Assembly: GCF_001485215.1 (NCBI RefSeq) | Contig: NZ_BBWW01000001.1 | Span: 1,302,001 to 1,366,000, forward strand | DNA length: 64,000 bases | Reading direction: 5' to 3' | Source of the DNA: Leptolyngbya sp. NIES-2104 | GTDB taxonomy: Bacteria; Cyanobacteriota; Cyanobacteriia; Leptolyngbyales; Leptolyngbyaceae | Shown here: positions 1 through 7,637 of the stretch, in pieces | Position numbering within the stretch: position 1 is the stretch's first letter | Layout: every line of letters begins with the position of its first letter | Program-made: the position numbers and the translations under genes | Notes under the pieces: model-generated | What the model was told of the DNA's origin: nothing | What the model saw: only the letters and a program-made list of their open reading frames with translations | Database searches by the model: none

Positions 1-1303
1 TGCTGGGGACTCTATTGCTGCTCTCGCCATCGAAGGACATCCGATCTCTTGCCGTAATCGCGATAGTTCCAGCATTGCCTTGTCCAAACGTGACAGCAGC
101 CACTTGCGCCCCATTGGTGAGAGAAAGTGTGCCTGTGGTGATACTGATGTTGCCGCCCTGACCGATCGCTCCAGGTGCCACCTGATTGAAAGCACCGCTG
201 GGGACTCCATCGCTGTCCTCGCCATCGAAGGACACCCGATCTCTTGCCGTAATCGTGATATTCCCGGCATTGCCTTGTCCCACGGTGACAGCAAACACTT
301 GCACCCCGTTGGTGAGAGAAAGGGTGCCGGTGGTGATATTGATGTTACCTGCATTGCCTGTGCCGCCTTCTGCAACTTGATTGGTGAGCTGCATTTCATC
401 GAGATTTATAACTTCCGTAGCATTAATGTCAATGTCTCCTGCTTGAGCCTCGACAGTTCCTAACCCTGCTGCGATGCCTGCGAATATTCCTGTGCCGAGT
501 CCATTGCCTGTGAAGTTGCGGACGGTAATCGCAATGCTGCCACCGCCGCCAGAACTAACATCGACGATCGCATCACCACCGATCGAGACATCCGCCCTCG
601 TCAATCCATCCGGGACACTCAACCGCCAGTCCTGCCCCTGCTGCCTCAGTCCCACCTCACCTGTTGCAATCCCTGCTAATTCCACCCGTCCTCCAGGTGC
701 GAATAATTCTCCACCCTCAATGGCAACATTGCCACCCACTAGGGCTAAGGTTTGACCAGTCGGAACTTGTAGAATGGCTCCTTGCGATCGCATTTCCCCC
801 GCTCTGCCTCCATACTGCAACCCAATCGGCGCACTAATCGTCAGCAAGGGTGGAGCCTGGGGATCGCCAGCACTGTACCCAAATTCGTTGTCAAACATCA
901 AGCGATCGGCGGTACTCGCAAGAAATGATCCCCCAAGTTCTAATCGAGCATTGGCACCAAACACGATTCCGTTGGGATTGATTAAGAATAGATTGGCTGT
1001 TCCATTTGCTCGAATTAGTCCATCAATGTTAGAGCCACTACTTCCAGTGACGCGAGTAATAATGTTCGTAATGTTCGGAGCATTGTTAAACGAAGCACTG
1101 CCACCTGTGGGAATCGAGAACTGCTGAAAGCTATGAAATAAGTTGCTGCCTCGGATTGCACCGCCGTCGATTTGAGTATCAGCAGTGCCGGAAATGCGCG
1201 ATCGCTCTCCCACCGGCAAGGTCAAATCCGGTACAACCTGAGCGAAAGCGCGATCGCTTAATCCAGCCATTAGCCCTAATACGAGCATCCAAAATCGAAC
1301 CAT
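1..1303 (-). CDS. Filamentous hemagglutinin-like secreted protein, copy 1 (C-terminus beyond window)
   Basis: The reading frame is open on the minus strand from the ATG at 1303 to the window edge, so the C-terminal part is missing. The first ~22 residues form a signal peptide ending around DRAFAQ. A TPS-type (two-partner secretion) N-terminal domain follows, with the family signature INPNGIVFGANA, then Gly/Asn/Thr-rich beta-helix repeats of about 64 residues. It is a very close paralogue of the gene at 5072-7612; most differences are single substitutions. Such proteins are exported through a TpsB/FhaC pore, which is not in this window, and act at the cell surface. Unlike copy 2 it has no CHAT gene upstream; a Nif11 gene diverges from it instead. 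Confidence 0.88.
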   Translation of the reverse strand, partial: MVRFWMLVLGLMAGLSDRAFAQVVPDLTLPVGERSRISGTADTQIDGGAIRGSNLFHSFQQFSIPTGGSASFNNAPNITNIITRVTGSSGSNIDGLIRANGTANLFLINPNGIVFGANARLELGGSFLASTADRLMFDNEFGYSAGDPQAPPLLTISAPIGLQYGGRAGEMRSQGAILQVPTGQTLALVGGNVAIEGGELFAPGGRVELAGIATGEVGLRQQGQDWRLSVPDGLTRADVSIGGDAIVDVSSGGGGSIAITVRNFTGNGLGTGIFAGIAAGLGTVEAQAGDIDINATEVINLDEMQLTNQVAEGGTGNAGNINITTGTLSLTNGVQVFAVTVGQGNAGNITITARDRVSFDGEDSDGVPSGAFNQVAPGAIGQGGNISITTGTLSLTNGAQVAAVTFGQGNAGTIAITARDRMSFDGESSNRVPS

Positions 1304-1413
1304 AGTACATTCTCAATGGTGTGCATTAGCGGGACTCTAGCACGATCAATGTTCTACCTGTGGTGATTCAACCAGATTCGATCGAGATTGACAACACGAG
1401 TAATTTTTACAAC

Positions 1414-1447
1414 ATGAGAATTGATATGAGATTTATGGATTTGAGAA
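1414..1447 (+). promoter_or_regulatory. Candidate operator: ATGAG direct repeat, also found at 10503
   Basis: ATGAG is followed after 7 bases by ATGAGATTTATGGATTTGA. The same arrangement with the same spacing occurs at 10503-10536, upstream of the LuxR-type regulator. The 19-base second part is identical in both places. Here it lies about 165 bp upstream of the Nif11 peptide gene and 110 bp upstream of the diverging hemagglutinin-like gene. A direct repeat with a 12-bp period would suit a response regulator, but binding is inference. The rest of 1304-1609 shows no gene. Confidence 0.4.
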
Positions 1448-1609
1448 TCATCAATTCGTTTCTAGGATAGTTGGTGTGGATCAAACAACAATCTAGTATT
1501 TGCACCAAGCTCAACTGATACTGACATTGTGCATCAGTTGAAGAGTTCAACCACAAATACCATTTAAGTTGCTTGGTACCTACGCAACACAACATTAAGG
1601 AGAAAGGAC

Positions 1610-1867
1610 ATGACGACAAATCCCATCAAACCGACAACGGATCTCGAACAGTTCTACGCCCAGTATTTGAAAGACCCGATGCTGCAAGAGCGACTCAAAG
1701 CAGCAACCACTCCAGACAACCTGTGTGAGTTAGCGGTTGAGTTAGGCAAAGAACAAGGCTACTGTTTCACCAAGGAAGAGGCAATGGCTACCTTGGAGTC
1801 CGGTAGAGTCGGGGAACCTTGCGATCCATCTGATGTAGAGCCTCCCATCCGAATTGCGACCAAATAA
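1610..1867 (+). CDS. Nif11-like leader peptide family protein
   Basis: This 85-residue protein carries the Nif11 domain: Leu/Gln-rich helices with DPMLQERLKAATTPDNLCEL, then LGKEQGYCFTKEEAMATL at about residues 55-65. Nif11 domains serve as leader peptides of ribosomally made natural products in cyanobacteria, but many stand alone with unknown roles. After the domain comes a short tail of about 20 residues with one Cys, two acidic residues and Pro-Pro. It has no double-glycine site, so a modified core is uncertain. A strong ribosome site (AAGGAGAAAGG) precedes the ATG. The intergenic region upstream holds a direct repeat shared with the lanthipeptide locus regulator. A second Nif11 gene lies at 58519. 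Confidence 0.8.
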   Translation: MTTNPIKPTTDLEQFYAQYLKDPMLQERLKAATTPDNLCELAVELGKEQGYCFTKEEAMATLESGRVGEPCDPSDVEPPIRIATK

Positions 1868-2026
1868 CAGGACACCTTCTAGCTCTTAAGAGCGTTAGAT
1901 GCAAGTCCACTAACTCTTAAGGCAGCACTCACTGTCCTAAGCAGCCTTCCTCGATCGTTGTTTCAATACCCACGAGGTTGATTCAGCCACCTTTGTCGCT
2001 AAGTTTAGAATTCAGGAGCATACACT

Positions 2027-2293
2027 ATGTCTGACATCACATCCGTAAGTCAACTGACCGACGTTGACCCAACTCAGTACTATTACAAAGACTTGCAGTC
2101 CTTAATCGATCGCTATGGTATTAGTGTTGGATATCCAGATAACACCTTTCGGGGTGAACAAGCGATGACAAGGGCTGAAGCTGTGCAACTGGTGAATCAA
2201 GCGTTAGATAGAATGTCGGAATTAATCGCAGCATCTATCGCAGCATCTGAAGATAAAATGTTGAAATCAATCGCAGCATCTGAAAATGCCTAG
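2027..2293 (+). CDS. Small single-SLH-domain protein, possibly 3'-truncated
   Basis: The 88-residue product has one S-layer-homology-like unit: YYYKDLQSLIDRYG, then GYPDNTFRGEQAMTRAEAV, with the usual YPDxxFRG and TRAEA signatures. SLH units bind the cell wall or pore proteins, but there is no signal peptide here. The tail is a short repeat (ELIAASIAASEDK, then SIAASENA). The stop codon TAG ends on the first base of a MITE-like repeat that starts at 2293, so the original C-terminus may have been cut by the insertion. A good ribosome site (TCAGGAG) precedes the start. Confidence 0.75.
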   Translation: MSDITSVSQLTDVDPTQYYYKDLQSLIDRYGISVGYPDNTFRGEQAMTRAEAVQLVNQALDRMSELIAASIAASEDKMLKSIAASENA

Positions 2294-2489
2294 GGTGTGT
2301 TTTAAGATTTCTCGCTGCGTTCACGCCCGCCCCAGAATAGAATTCGGGGAACCAGTAAAACGAAGTCCACTGAAGGGGACTGAAAGACAAATCAAGTATC
2401 TTTAGTCCTGAAGGGATTTCGCACAGTTAGCCCCGAATTCTATTCCGGGGCAGGTGTTCGACGCAGTGAAAAGGCTTTAAAGCACACTC
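2293..2489. repeat. MITE-like palindromic element, family B (copy B1)
   Basis: The ends are imperfect inverted repeats (GGGTGTGTTTTAA on the left, TTAAAGCACACTC on the right). Inner arms carry GCCCCAGAATAGAATTCGGG and its complement, and each arm encloses a small AGTCC..GGACT hairpin with a TGAA loop. There is no ORF. It is homologous to copies near 10103, 19684, 32985 and 52632. Confidence 0.75.
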
Positions 2490-2511
2490 ACTAAAAACGA
2501 GGGAATAAACT

Positions 2512-2691
2512 ATGTTTTGGAACAATTCTTCTCAATCATCATCTGAAGCCTACCAAGCAGGGTATCGAGATGGATATTGTGGAAAACAGCCGTCTCCGGA
2601 TAAGTTTCCAGGACAGGAAGAAGAATACTCTAAAGGACACCGTAAAGGGTGGTCTGAGGGATATCAAGGACAGTTCAGAACTACAAACTAG
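2512..2691 (+). CDS. Small YxxG-motif protein (59 residues), unknown function
   Basis: ATG at 2512 opens a 59-codon frame ending in TAG. The product is hydrophilic and has spaced Tyr/Gly motifs: AYQAGYRDGYCGKQ, then EYSKGHRKGWSEGYQGQF. This looks like two copies of a YxxGxxxGY unit. It has no membrane segment or signal peptide. The codons and the repeat argue for a real gene rather than chance. It lies between MITE B1 and the GNAT gene, in the same direction. I do not recognise a characterised family. Confidence 0.6.
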   Translation: MFWNNSSQSSSEAYQAGYRDGYCGKQPSPDKFPGQEEEYSKGHRKGWSEGYQGQFRTTN

Positions 2692-2731
2692 AATGATTTG
2701 AAGGGTAGAACAATCTGTCAAGGCAAACGGT

Positions 2732-3640
2732 ATGTATGAATTTCGCCTTTTAGACCCTATGACTGCTCCTGACTATGAGCGGTTAACATCCCCGATGTTT
2801 CGTTCCCAACTGAGCGCGATCCACGGATCTTTTGCCATCGGCGTACAACACCAATCGCAGCCCTGTGGGTTAATCTTAGCGGAGTATTCACACCGCGATC
2901 GACGCTCAAGAATCTGTTCTCTCTATGTCGAACCCGCTCATCGCCGCCGAGGATTGGGAAAAGCACTCCTCGATCGCATGGAGCAAACTTTAATCGATGC
3001 AGGTTGTGTCGAAGTCGAGTTACACTATACAGTCAACCTGATGACACCTGTGCTAGACCGAATTCTAGAGCAACTCAACTGGTCTCCAGGTGCTCCTTTT
3101 GGCTTAATGTGTGTCATCCAGAGGCATCTTGTTCAGAATGCTCCTTGGTTAAACTACCCATTACCCACTTCCTTGACCCCCTTTCCTTGGTCAGAATTGA
3201 CGCTCCAAGACCGAGAAACCATTCAACAGCAACGCAGTAGTCTCTTGAACTATCCGCCTGAACTCTGCCCATTTCGTGAAGAACACCTAATCGAGCCGCG
3301 TTTTAGTTTCGGGTTGCGTCATCAAGGACAGGTTGTTGGCTGGAACATTGTGCATCGAATTGCTGTAGATACAGTGCGCTATAGTGCCCTCTATGTGAGA
3401 CCCGATCTCCAGCCAGCAGGTCGAGCTATTCCACTGCTAGCAACTGCCGTCCGTCAACAGATTCAGGATCGACAAATCACAAAGGGGATCTTTATCGTCC
3501 TGCTGGATAATGCTGCGATGGTCAAGTTTGTGAAGCACCGTCTCTCTCCCTACCTGACTGAAATTCAACAAACCTGGAAAGCCAGCAAGGATTCGGTATC
3601 AGAAGGTTGCTGCTTGAAGTGCGTCCGAACCATTCTGTGA
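2732..3640 (+). CDS. GNAT-family N-acetyltransferase, tandem-domain
   Basis: The first half is a GNAT domain: the acetyl-CoA-binding motif RRRGLGKALLDRMEQ lies at about residues 71-85, after a YVEPAHR strand. The second half (from about residue 150) resembles a degenerate second GNAT fold (FSFGLRHQGQVVGW, ALYVRPDLQPAG) without a clear Q/RxxGxG/A loop. This suits a two-domain acetyltransferase with one working site. GNAT enzymes move acetyl from acetyl-CoA to an amine; the substrate here is unknown. It is co-directional with the Nif11, SLH and YxxG genes upstream but separated from them by a MITE. Confidence 0.8.
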   Translation: MYEFRLLDPMTAPDYERLTSPMFRSQLSAIHGSFAIGVQHQSQPCGLILAEYSHRDRRSRICSLYVEPAHRRRGLGKALLDRMEQTLIDAGCVEVELHYTVNLMTPVLDRILEQLNWSPGAPFGLMCVIQRHLVQNAPWLNYPLPTSLTPFPWSELTLQDRETIQQQRSSLLNYPPELCPFREEHLIEPRFSFGLRHQGQVVGWNIVHRIAVDTVRYSALYVRPDLQPAGRAIPLLATAVRQQIQDRQITKGIFIVLLDNAAMVKFVKHRLSPYLTEIQQTWKASKDSVSEGCCLKCVRTIL

Positions 3641-3707
3641 GCCAATGCCTAGGTTGGATACTCGATCGCGTACTATTAGAATTTAGCAATTCAGAAGGAG
3701 AGTCCTG

Positions 3708-4094
3708 ATGTCCCCTGAGTTAATTCAAAATCTGGTGACTGCTTACTTTGACAATCTTCAATCCATGAACTTAGCTGGATGGGTGGAACTATTTACCGAA
3801 GATGCGCTTATCTGTGATCCGGTTGGCAAACCGCCGAGCAAAGCGCGTGAGAATGCTCCAGCTTTCTTTGGACTGCTCTCAATGGCGTTTGAGAAGTTAG
3901 AGCTTTCTCAGGACAATGTTTTTATTGCTGGCAATGGAGCCGCTGTAAAGTGGACGATGCGAGTGTTGGGAAAGAGCGGGAAGCCGGGAATGGGTGAAGG
4001 AATTAGTGTGTTTGCAGTGCACGAGTCCGGCAAGATTCAGCAGGTGTCTTCCTACTGGGATGATGCTGCGCTGATGGCTCAGATTAAGGGCTAG
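3708..4094 (+). CDS. NTF2-like / SnoaL-type protein
   Basis: The 128-residue protein has the NTF2-like fold pattern: an N-terminal helix (VTAYFDNLQSMNLAGWVELF), TEDALICDPVG, then strands ending in SGKIQQVSSYWDDAAL. It resembles the ketosteroid-isomerase/SnoaL group, which ranges from isomerases to pure binding proteins, so the substrate cannot be named. A clear ribosome site (GAAGGAGAG) precedes the ATG. It stands alone between the GNAT gene and a decayed hemagglutinin tail on the other strand. Confidence 0.75.
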   Translation: MSPELIQNLVTAYFDNLQSMNLAGWVELFTEDALICDPVGKPPSKARENAPAFFGLLSMAFEKLELSQDNVFIAGNGAAVKWTMRVLGKSGKPGMGEGISVFAVHESGKIQQVSSYWDDAALMAQIKG

Positions 4095-4099
4095 AGGGC

Positions 4100-4208
4100 A
4101 CTGAACAGAAAATAGGGCAAAAGCTTGTGTCATGCTGCCTGGATGTGTCGCAACGAGCGTCACTTGTCCGTTGCGATCGCGAATCCATCCCTGTGCTTCC
4201 ACGATCGC
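4100..4208 (-). pseudogene. Relic of a filamentous hemagglutinin C-terminus
   Basis: Read on the minus strand, this stretch encodes IVEAQGWIRDRNGQVTLVAT followed by HPG. This matches the extreme C-terminus of the intact protein at 5072-7612 (IVEAQGWIRDRDGTIALVAN, HPSG). The frame then runs on without a matching end, and nothing upstream on the minus strand (4209-4261) resembles the rest of the protein. It is a short fossil of a third family member or of a broken duplication. Confidence 0.7.
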
Positions 4209-4261
4209 AAGATAACTTATTTTGAAACAACGATCGCTGATTGCTTATCGATCAGCCTGGT

Positions 4262-4672
4262 TTAGCTTTCAATGATCGCTAGAGAAACCGGAATGTGTGA
4301 TTGAAAGTTCTGAAAATCGTTGTCTGTTGTCAGGATACTGTAATTGCGACGATGAGCAACAGCACATATCAGAAAATCAGTATTTGACCCCTGAATGCCA
4401 TTACCACGGCAGATGTTAAAGAACTCTGCAGCGAGTTCGTAATCTTCAGTGACCAGTTCTAAGTCTGGGAAAGCACGAAGGTAGTCTCGCAGCCTTGTAA
4501 ATTGTTCTGAACTCCGAACTCCAGAAAGGATCTCTTGGCGAATTGCGCCCAATAGGCTCACTCGGTCATCTGCGATCAAATCTTGCAGTTGAGTCACAAC
4601 AGGGGAAGTGTCAGCGAGTGTTCTCCGACGCAAAGCCAACGACCAGACGGCAGTATCGACAATGAGGCTCAT
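4262..4672 (-). CDS. vapC: VapC-like PIN-domain ribonuclease toxin
   Basis: The 136-residue protein is a PIN domain. Acidic active-site positions are visible as the N-terminal Asp in IVDTAVW, a Glu in IRQEILSG, Asp in GSNTDFLICAVA and Asp in ILTTDNDF. VapC toxins cut RNA, often initiator tRNA, and are blocked by the partner VapB. Its start overlaps the end of the antitoxin gene by 4 bases (ATGA), the usual arrangement for translational coupling. The length is normal for the family. Confidence 0.9.
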   Translation of the reverse strand: MSLIVDTAVWSLALRRRTLADTSPVVTQLQDLIADDRVSLLGAIRQEILSGVRSSEQFTRLRDYLRAFPDLELVTEDYELAAEFFNICRGNGIQGSNTDFLICAVAHRRNYSILTTDNDFQNFQSHIPVSLAIIES

Positions 4673-4869
4673 GCTTGCCGACGGTGTTGCTTGTAGTCGT
4701 AGTCTGGATCATAGTCAATCGTGCCAAAGAGGTCTAGCACTTTGAGACGCTTACGACGTTGAATATATTCGCGCAACGCGGTTTCGACTACAGCATCAGG
4801 AGTTGTCTGCTCGTCAAGGGCGAGTGCCTCTTGAAGCAAAGCATCGTTTATGTCGAGTGATGTCGCCAT
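4669..4869 (-). CDS. vapB: VapB-like antitoxin
   Basis: This 66-residue protein begins with a short ribbon-helix-helix-like segment (TSLDINDALLQEALAL, VVETALREYIQRRKRLKVL) and ends with an acidic/aromatic tail (FGTIDYDPDYDYKQ) that would thread into the PIN toxin. It lies directly upstream of vapC with a 4-base overlap. Such antitoxins usually repress their own promoter together with the toxin. The 200 bp between its start and the hemagglutinin stop at 5072 hold no gene that I can see. Confidence 0.88.
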   Translation of the reverse strand: MATSLDINDALLQEALALDEQTTPDAVVETALREYIQRRKRLKVLDLFGTIDYDPDYDYKQHRRQA

Positions 4870-5071
4870 GATTGCACCTCAGCAACGATTAGTAAGCTCA
4901 TTTTACAGCTTAGAGGGGCAGAACATGAGATTTCAGTTCGTTAAGGGTTCTCATCTGCAATATTCAGAATTACGCATGGTTCTGGTCTTTCTTGGGAGTT
5001 TGCCTCGCTCCAATTACTGCAATCGTGCTACTCGTCAAAAATTCAGCCAATCAGCGATCGCAGAAAAATCT

Positions 5072-7612
5072 TTACCGACAAGAGACGGAAGGCTGAGGAA
5101 TTCCACTGGGATGATTGGCGACAAGGGCAATCGTTCCATCTCGATCGCGAATCCATCCCTGTGCTTCTACGATCTGAGGAGTCGGATCAGGGATTGTCGA
5201 TCGAACTTGTCTTGGTGCTCGATCGTCTAACCAAACACTCTCGCCCATCAACGGTTGGCGCGGGTCTTCGGGCAATCCTCCGCGACCTGTAATCGCAAAC
5301 GAATTGCCTTCATCCGCAGGACAGACCGCTGCAATTAATCCGCTCGTATCCTGTAGCTCTGTGGGTAACTGCACCAGTCCTTGGCTTGGATCAACATCTG
5401 GTCTGTTCAGCACGATCGTGCCACTGATGCCAAATTGCGAACTGGCGGTAATGCTGCTCAATCCGGTCGTGGTACTCGATCGCGGTTCAATGCCGAAGAG
5501 TCCTTGTGTGGTGATGCGAATGTTGCCGCCACGACCCGTGAAGGCATTGGCTGTGATATTACTGTTTTCTTCAGGCACAGCGACAATTAAATTGCTGTTT
5601 AAAGTAATATTGCCACCATCTCCACCAGCTTGATCCGTTCCCGCCGTGGTCGAGATGAAACTACCGCGTCGCAACAGCAGCAGGTCGGGCACTTGCAGGG
5701 TAATGTTACCTCCCTGTCCTGATGCCGTTTGTGCCTCAATCGATCCCTGGGTGTCGAGGCGAAGCTGTCGAGTCGTTACCTCTAAGTCGCCTGCTGCCCC
5801 CTGACCTTCAGAGGAGGTGGATAACTGCGCTCCATTCGTGATGGAAAATCGCTCGGTATTAATTGCGATCGTTCCTCCCTGACCGATCGCTCCAGATACC
5901 ACCTGGCTACTAGCAGCGCTGCTAGATCCATTAGTGCCCACCCCATCGAAGGACACGGCATCTCTCGCCGTAATCGTGACATTTCCGGCATCTCCCCGTC
6001 CAAACGTGCTAGCGCTCACTGCCGCCCCGTTGGTAACAGAGAGCGTCCCGGTGGTGATGCTGACGTTTCCTCCCTGACCAATGCCTCTAGATCGTACCTG
6101 GCTACCAGCACCGCTGCTAAATCCATTGCTGCTCACGCCATCGAAGGACACAGCATTTCTCGCCATAATCGTGATATTTCCGGCATTACCTTGTCCACCC
6201 GCGGCAGCAACCACTGCCGCCCCGTTGGCAACAGAGAGCGTACCTGTGGTGATGGTGACGTTTCCTCCCTGACCAATGCCTCGAAATGCCACCGAGCTAA
6301 AAGCACCGCTGCCAAATCCATTGCTGTCCACCCCGTTAAAGGACATAGCATCGCTTGCCGTAATCGTGATATTTCCGGCATTGCCTTGTCCAGATGTGTT
6401 AGTAACCACTGCCGCTCCGTTGGTGAAAGAAAGTGTACCTGTGGTGATGGTGACGTTGCCGCCCTGACCGATGCCTCCAGATTGCACCGAGCTAAAAGCA
6501 CCGCCGCTAAATCCATTGCTGTCCTCCCCATCGAAGGACACGGCATCGCTTGCCGTAATCGTGACATTTCCGGCATTGCCTCGTCCAAACGTGCTAGCGC
6601 TCACTTGCGTCCCGTTGGTGAGAGAAAGGGTGCCTGTGATAATGTTGATATTTCCAGCATTGCCTGTGCCGCCTGCTACAACTTGATTGGCAATTATCAT
6701 TTCGTCGAGATTAATGGCTTCTGTGGCGTTAATGTCAATGTTTCCTGCTTGAGCCTCCACAGTCCCTAACCCTGCTGCGATGCCTGCTCCTACCAGTGTG
6801 CTGGCTCCAGTACCCGTGAAGTTACGAGCGGTAATCGCAATGCTGCCACCGCCGCCAGAACGAACATTGACGATCGCATCATTGTCGATCGAGACATCCC
6901 CCCTCGCTAATCCATCCGGTATGTTCAACCGCCATTCCTGCCCCTGCTGCCTCAGTCCCACCTCACCCGTTGCTGCCACCCCTGCCAATTCCACCCGTCC
7001 TCCAGGTGCAAGTAACTGTCCTCCCTCGATCGCGATATTGCCACCTGTCAGATTTAAGGTTTGACCATTCGGCACTTGTAAGATTGCTCCTTGCGATCGT
7101 ACGTTTCCCGATCTATTCCCATACTGCAACCCAATCGGCGCACTAATCGTCAGTAACGGCGGAGCTTGGGGATCGCTGGCACTAAACCCGAATCCATTGT
7201 CAAACACTAAGCGGTCGGCGGTACTCGCGAGAAATGATCCCCCAAGTTCTAATTGAGCATTTGCACCAAATACGATTCCGTTCGGATTGATTAAAAATAG
7301 ATTGGCAGTGCCATTTGCCCGAATCACTCCATCAATGTTAGAGGCATCACTTCCAGTCACACGAGTAATGATGTTAGTGATCGTCGGAGTATTGTTAAAC
7401 GAAGCGCTGCCGCCCGTGGGAATCGAGAACTGTTGAAAGCTATGAAATAAGTTGCTGCCTCGAATTGCGCCACCATCGATTTGAGTATCAGCAGTGCCGG
7501 ACACTTGCGATTGCTCTCCCACAGGCAAGGTCAAATCCGGTACAACTTGAGCGAAAGCGCGATCGCTTAATCCAGCCATTAGCCCTAATACGAGCATCCA
7601 AAACCGAATCAT
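5072..7612 (-). CDS. Filamentous hemagglutinin-like secreted protein, copy 2 (complete)
   Basis: This is an 846-residue exoprotein. The signal peptide ends near residue 22 (DRAFAQ). The TPS domain covers about residues 25-270, with FSIPTGGSASF and INPNGIVFGANA. Four or five tandem beta-helix repeats of about 64 residues follow (ITITASDAVSFDG, then GGNVTITTGTLS). The C-terminal region contains a VCPADEG Cys motif and the conserved end EAQGWIRDRDG. It should be exported by a TpsB porin encoded elsewhere. The CHAT gene lies 25 bp upstream on the same strand, so the two are probably one operon. It is nearly identical to copy 1 over the first 400 codons, indicating a recent duplication. Confidence 0.93.
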   Translation of the reverse strand: MIRFWMLVLGLMAGLSDRAFAQVVPDLTLPVGEQSQVSGTADTQIDGGAIRGSNLFHSFQQFSIPTGGSASFNNTPTITNIITRVTGSDASNIDGVIRANGTANLFLINPNGIVFGANAQLELGGSFLASTADRLVFDNGFGFSASDPQAPPLLTISAPIGLQYGNRSGNVRSQGAILQVPNGQTLNLTGGNIAIEGGQLLAPGGRVELAGVAATGEVGLRQQGQEWRLNIPDGLARGDVSIDNDAIVNVRSGGGGSIAITARNFTGTGASTLVGAGIAAGLGTVEAQAGNIDINATEAINLDEMIIANQVVAGGTGNAGNINIITGTLSLTNGTQVSASTFGRGNAGNVTITASDAVSFDGEDSNGFSGGAFSSVQSGGIGQGGNVTITTGTLSFTNGAAVVTNTSGQGNAGNITITASDAMSFNGVDSNGFGSGAFSSVAFRGIGQGGNVTITTGTLSVANGAAVVAAAGGQGNAGNITIMARNAVSFDGVSSNGFSSGAGSQVRSRGIGQGGNVSITTGTLSVTNGAAVSASTFGRGDAGNVTITARDAVSFDGVGTNGSSSAASSQVVSGAIGQGGTIAINTERFSITNGAQLSTSSEGQGAAGDLEVTTRQLRLDTQGSIEAQTASGQGGNITLQVPDLLLLRRGSFISTTAGTDQAGGDGGNITLNSNLIVAVPEENSNITANAFTGRGGNIRITTQGLFGIEPRSSTTTGLSSITASSQFGISGTIVLNRPDVDPSQGLVQLPTELQDTSGLIAAVCPADEGNSFAITGRGGLPEDPRQPLMGESVWLDDRAPRQVRSTIPDPTPQIVEAQGWIRDRDGTIALVANHPSGIPQPSVSCR

Positions 7613-7637
7613 AGTACATCCCCAATTTTGTAGTTGC

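Noticed and set aside
80-1127. Several + strand frames inside the hemagglutinin-like genes (also 5304-7064)
   Set aside because: They are complements of the beta-helix repeats; the minus-strand frame carries signal peptide, TPS domain and family motifs.
1407-1619. 70-codon frame on the minus strand between the hemagglutinin and Nif11 genes
   Set aside because: It covers the Nif11 ribosome site and promoter region, and its composition is that of random translation.
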